A stretch of DNA of 57,189 bases from Bacteroidia bacterium (GTDB lineage Bacteria > Bacteroidota > Bacteroidia > Flavobacteriales_D > JAUILH01): positions 1 to 57,189 of the forward strand of contig JAUILH010000009.1 in assembly GCA_030433115.1 (NCBI GenBank). The letters are read 5' to 3'. Of this stretch, positions 55,728 to 57,189 are shown piece after piece. The translations under genes and the position numbers were made by a program. The notes below the pieces were generated by a model. It saw only the letters and a list, made by a program, of their open reading frames with translations. It was not told the origin of the DNA and did not search any database. Positions within the stretch are counted from its first letter, which is position 1. Every line of letters begins with the position of its first letter.

Positions 55728-57189
55728 ATGCGAATCAAATCATTATCACTACTTACTGCTCTGCTATGCCTACTTGCGAATCAAGTAAAGGCATCAGACT
55801 TGTATTGGGTCAACGGAACTGGTAGCTGGCACGATGGTTCTCACTGGTCAACCAGCTCTGGTGGAAACTCATGTGACTGTATTCCATCATACCATACCAA
55901 TGTGATTATAGACCAAAATTCTTTTGATGCAAATGGTGTAATATCTATTTCTTCAGATTTGATGATTCACAGTATCAATACTCAGGGGCTCGATCAGCAA
56001 GTCAACGTCATTGCATCTATACCAGTTGAATTATCAATTAACTCTTCACTTCTATTAAGTGATAAATTATCCTACCAACCATCTGGAAAAATCGAGTTTC
56101 GTGGGAATCAAGTGGCCTACATAAACACAGGTCGGCAAGCAATAAAAAGCGACTTTGTTTTCAACGGCAGTGGAACATGGCATCTTCAGGATCACCTAAG
56201 CACATCAAAAGATGCCAAAATCAACATCATAAAAGGGCATTTAAATCTCGATGGTTATGATGTTTTTTCCGGAGGACTTGTTTCTAATTCGAACAAAAAC
56301 AAGTCCATCAACATAACAAGTTCTGACATCTATTTTGTTAACCAATTTGATCTGGATAATCAACTCATCGTGAATACTAACGGGTCAGAAAGTATTTCTC
56401 TAGATCCGGCCATATCTACCATCAACAAAGGCAATGCCCAGGGAGCCAATTATAAGCAAATGGCAGTGTGCAATAGCCCACCCAATCCAATTACCGTTAC
56501 CATCAACGTTACCTCCAACTACAATGGTTCTCATATTACTTGTAATGGTCAATGCGATGGAGAAATTACGGTAACCGCTTCATCGGCAGGCGGAGGACCC
56601 TTTTCTTATGATTTTCAAAACACAGGTACTTTTACCTCTCAAACCGTTTATCCTGGTCTTTGTGTAGGAAATTTCACCGTTGTGGTAACTGATTCAAGTC
56701 AGGAAATTGTTCCTGGCAGTAATCAATACTGGACTTGCTCAGAAAATGTCAATGTCATAGAACCTCCTGTGATCAACTTTGGAGTAAACCTCATTGTTAA
56801 TCCAAGTTGTCCAGGTGTATGTGATGGACAAGCCTTCGTAAGTGCTGGCGGTGGAACAGGAACTCTGGACATTGATTGGCTTAACGGTGAATCTGGCTCC
56901 AACCCTGTAATGATGTGCACCGGCTCTAACTATGTGACAATTACAGACGACAATGCCTGTGTTCACAATGATTCGGTCGTAATTTTAGCACCTACGGATA
57001 TTTTTGCAAATGCAAGCATTGAAAATGTCAGTTGTAATGGTTTTTGCGATGGACATATTATTTCCAACCCAAGTGGAGGAAACGGCGCACCGTATAGTTT
57101 CCAATGGTCTCATGATGGCAGTATAGTGATTGATTCTGCTGGAGGGCTTTGTGCCGGAACTTATGATTTACGTGTTCTGGATGTAGATG
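55728..57189 (+). CDS. SprB-repeat surface protein (cut by window end)
   Basis: I translated an open frame from ATG 55728 to the last base without a stop (487 codons visible). The signal peptide MRIKSLSLLTALLCLLANQV leads to KASDLYWVNGTGSWHDGSHW, a typical opening of Bacteroidota surface proteins with a beta-helix-like N-terminal region (about 25-245). From about residue 255 there are SprB-type units: ITCNGQCDGEITVTASSAGG, CPGVCDGQAFVSAGGGTG and VSCNGFCDGHIISNPSGG. The upstream ATG at 55695 would only add eleven residues before the signal peptide. A CHU_C domain would be expected beyond the window. It lies 115 nt behind the second PorP/SprF gene, in which gap I see no clear promoter or terminator. 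Confidence 0.85.
   Translation, partial: MRIKSLSLLTALLCLLANQVKASDLYWVNGTGSWHDGSHWSTSSGGNSCDCIPSYHTNVIIDQNSFDANGVISISSDLMIHSINTQGLDQQVNVIASIPVELSINSSLLLSDKLSYQPSGKIEFRGNQVAYINTGRQAIKSDFVFNGSGTWHLQDHLSTSKDAKINIIKGHLNLDGYDVFSGGLVSNSNKNKSINITSSDIYFVNQFDLDNQLIVNTNGSESISLDPAISTINKGNAQGANYKQMAVCNSPPNPITVTINVTSNYNGSHITCNGQCDGEITVTASSAGGGPFSYDFQNTGTFTSQTVYPGLCVGNFTVVVTDSSQEIVPGSNQYWTCSENVNVIEPPVINFGVNLIVNPSCPGVCDGQAFVSAGGGTGTLDIDWLNGESGSNPVMMCTGSNYVTITDDNACVHNDSVVILAPTDIFANASIENVSCNGFCDGHIISNPSGGNGAPYSFQWSHDGSIVIDSAGGLCAGTYDLRVLDVD

Overview
The window is chromosomal DNA of a Bacteroidota bacterium, most likely a gliding or surface-colonising member of the Flavobacteriia/Cytophagia type. The evidence is threefold: several promoters have the Bacteroidota form TTTG-N18/19-TAnnTTTG; many proteins belong to type IX secretion (T9SS) families (PorP/SprF, CHU_C type B sorting domains, SprB repeats, PD40/OmpA); and MetH is split into two genes. 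No phage, insertion sequence, CRISPR array or plasmid functions were seen. The sequence alone does not justify a species name.

Layout. 1-1.7 kb: rimP-nusA (nusA runs off the left edge), with their own promoter and a terminator-like hairpin in the leader. 1.7-15.2 kb, minus strand: a surface-adhesin operon of a 3384-residue CHU_C protein, a PorP/SprF protein and a TPR/PD40/OmpA protein. The adhesin is built of nested repeats: 12 x 82 residues, then 3 x about 457 residues of Asp-rich calcium-binding-type repeats. 15.2-25 kb: a MORN_2-repeat protein, a LysE exporter coupled to a GH3-type adenylating enzyme, a GH3-like/beta-lactamase fusion and a TonB-dependent receptor. 25.2-25.4 kb: tRNA-Gln(TTG) with promoter and terminator. 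25.4-30.3 kb, plus strand: a DUF2723/TMEM260-like membrane protein coupled to a polysaccharide deacetylase. 30.2-38.6 kb: a TPR lipoprotein, an S9 peptidase, a small OmpA protein, a membrane protein, tsaB, a DUF3857/transglutaminase protein and a small LRR-like exported protein. 38.6-42.5 kb: split metH under a SAM-I riboswitch and terminator. 42.6-46.2 kb: a large SF1 helicase. 46.3-52.3 kb: a 1996-residue protein with an N-terminal barrel, 12 Ig-like repeats, Gly/Asn linkers, a TPR-like patch and a Lys/Ala/Glu coiled coil. 52.4 kb to the end, plus strand: a second T9SS module of SprB-repeat/CHU_C protein, PorP/SprF, and a third SprB-type protein cut by the right edge.

How the parts fit. The main theme is the cell surface: two independent type B T9SS substrate/PorP pairs, one with its own peptidoglycan-binding OmpA protein, plus a glycan-related gene pair and exported proteases. 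Housekeeping pieces (rimP-nusA, tsaB, metH, tRNA-Gln) lie between them. Regulation readable from sequence includes the SAM-I riboswitch, a possible NusA-responsive attenuator before rimP, a perfect 24-nt palindrome between the giant adhesin gene and its PorP gene, and -7 boxes so close to some start codons that leaderless mRNAs are possible.
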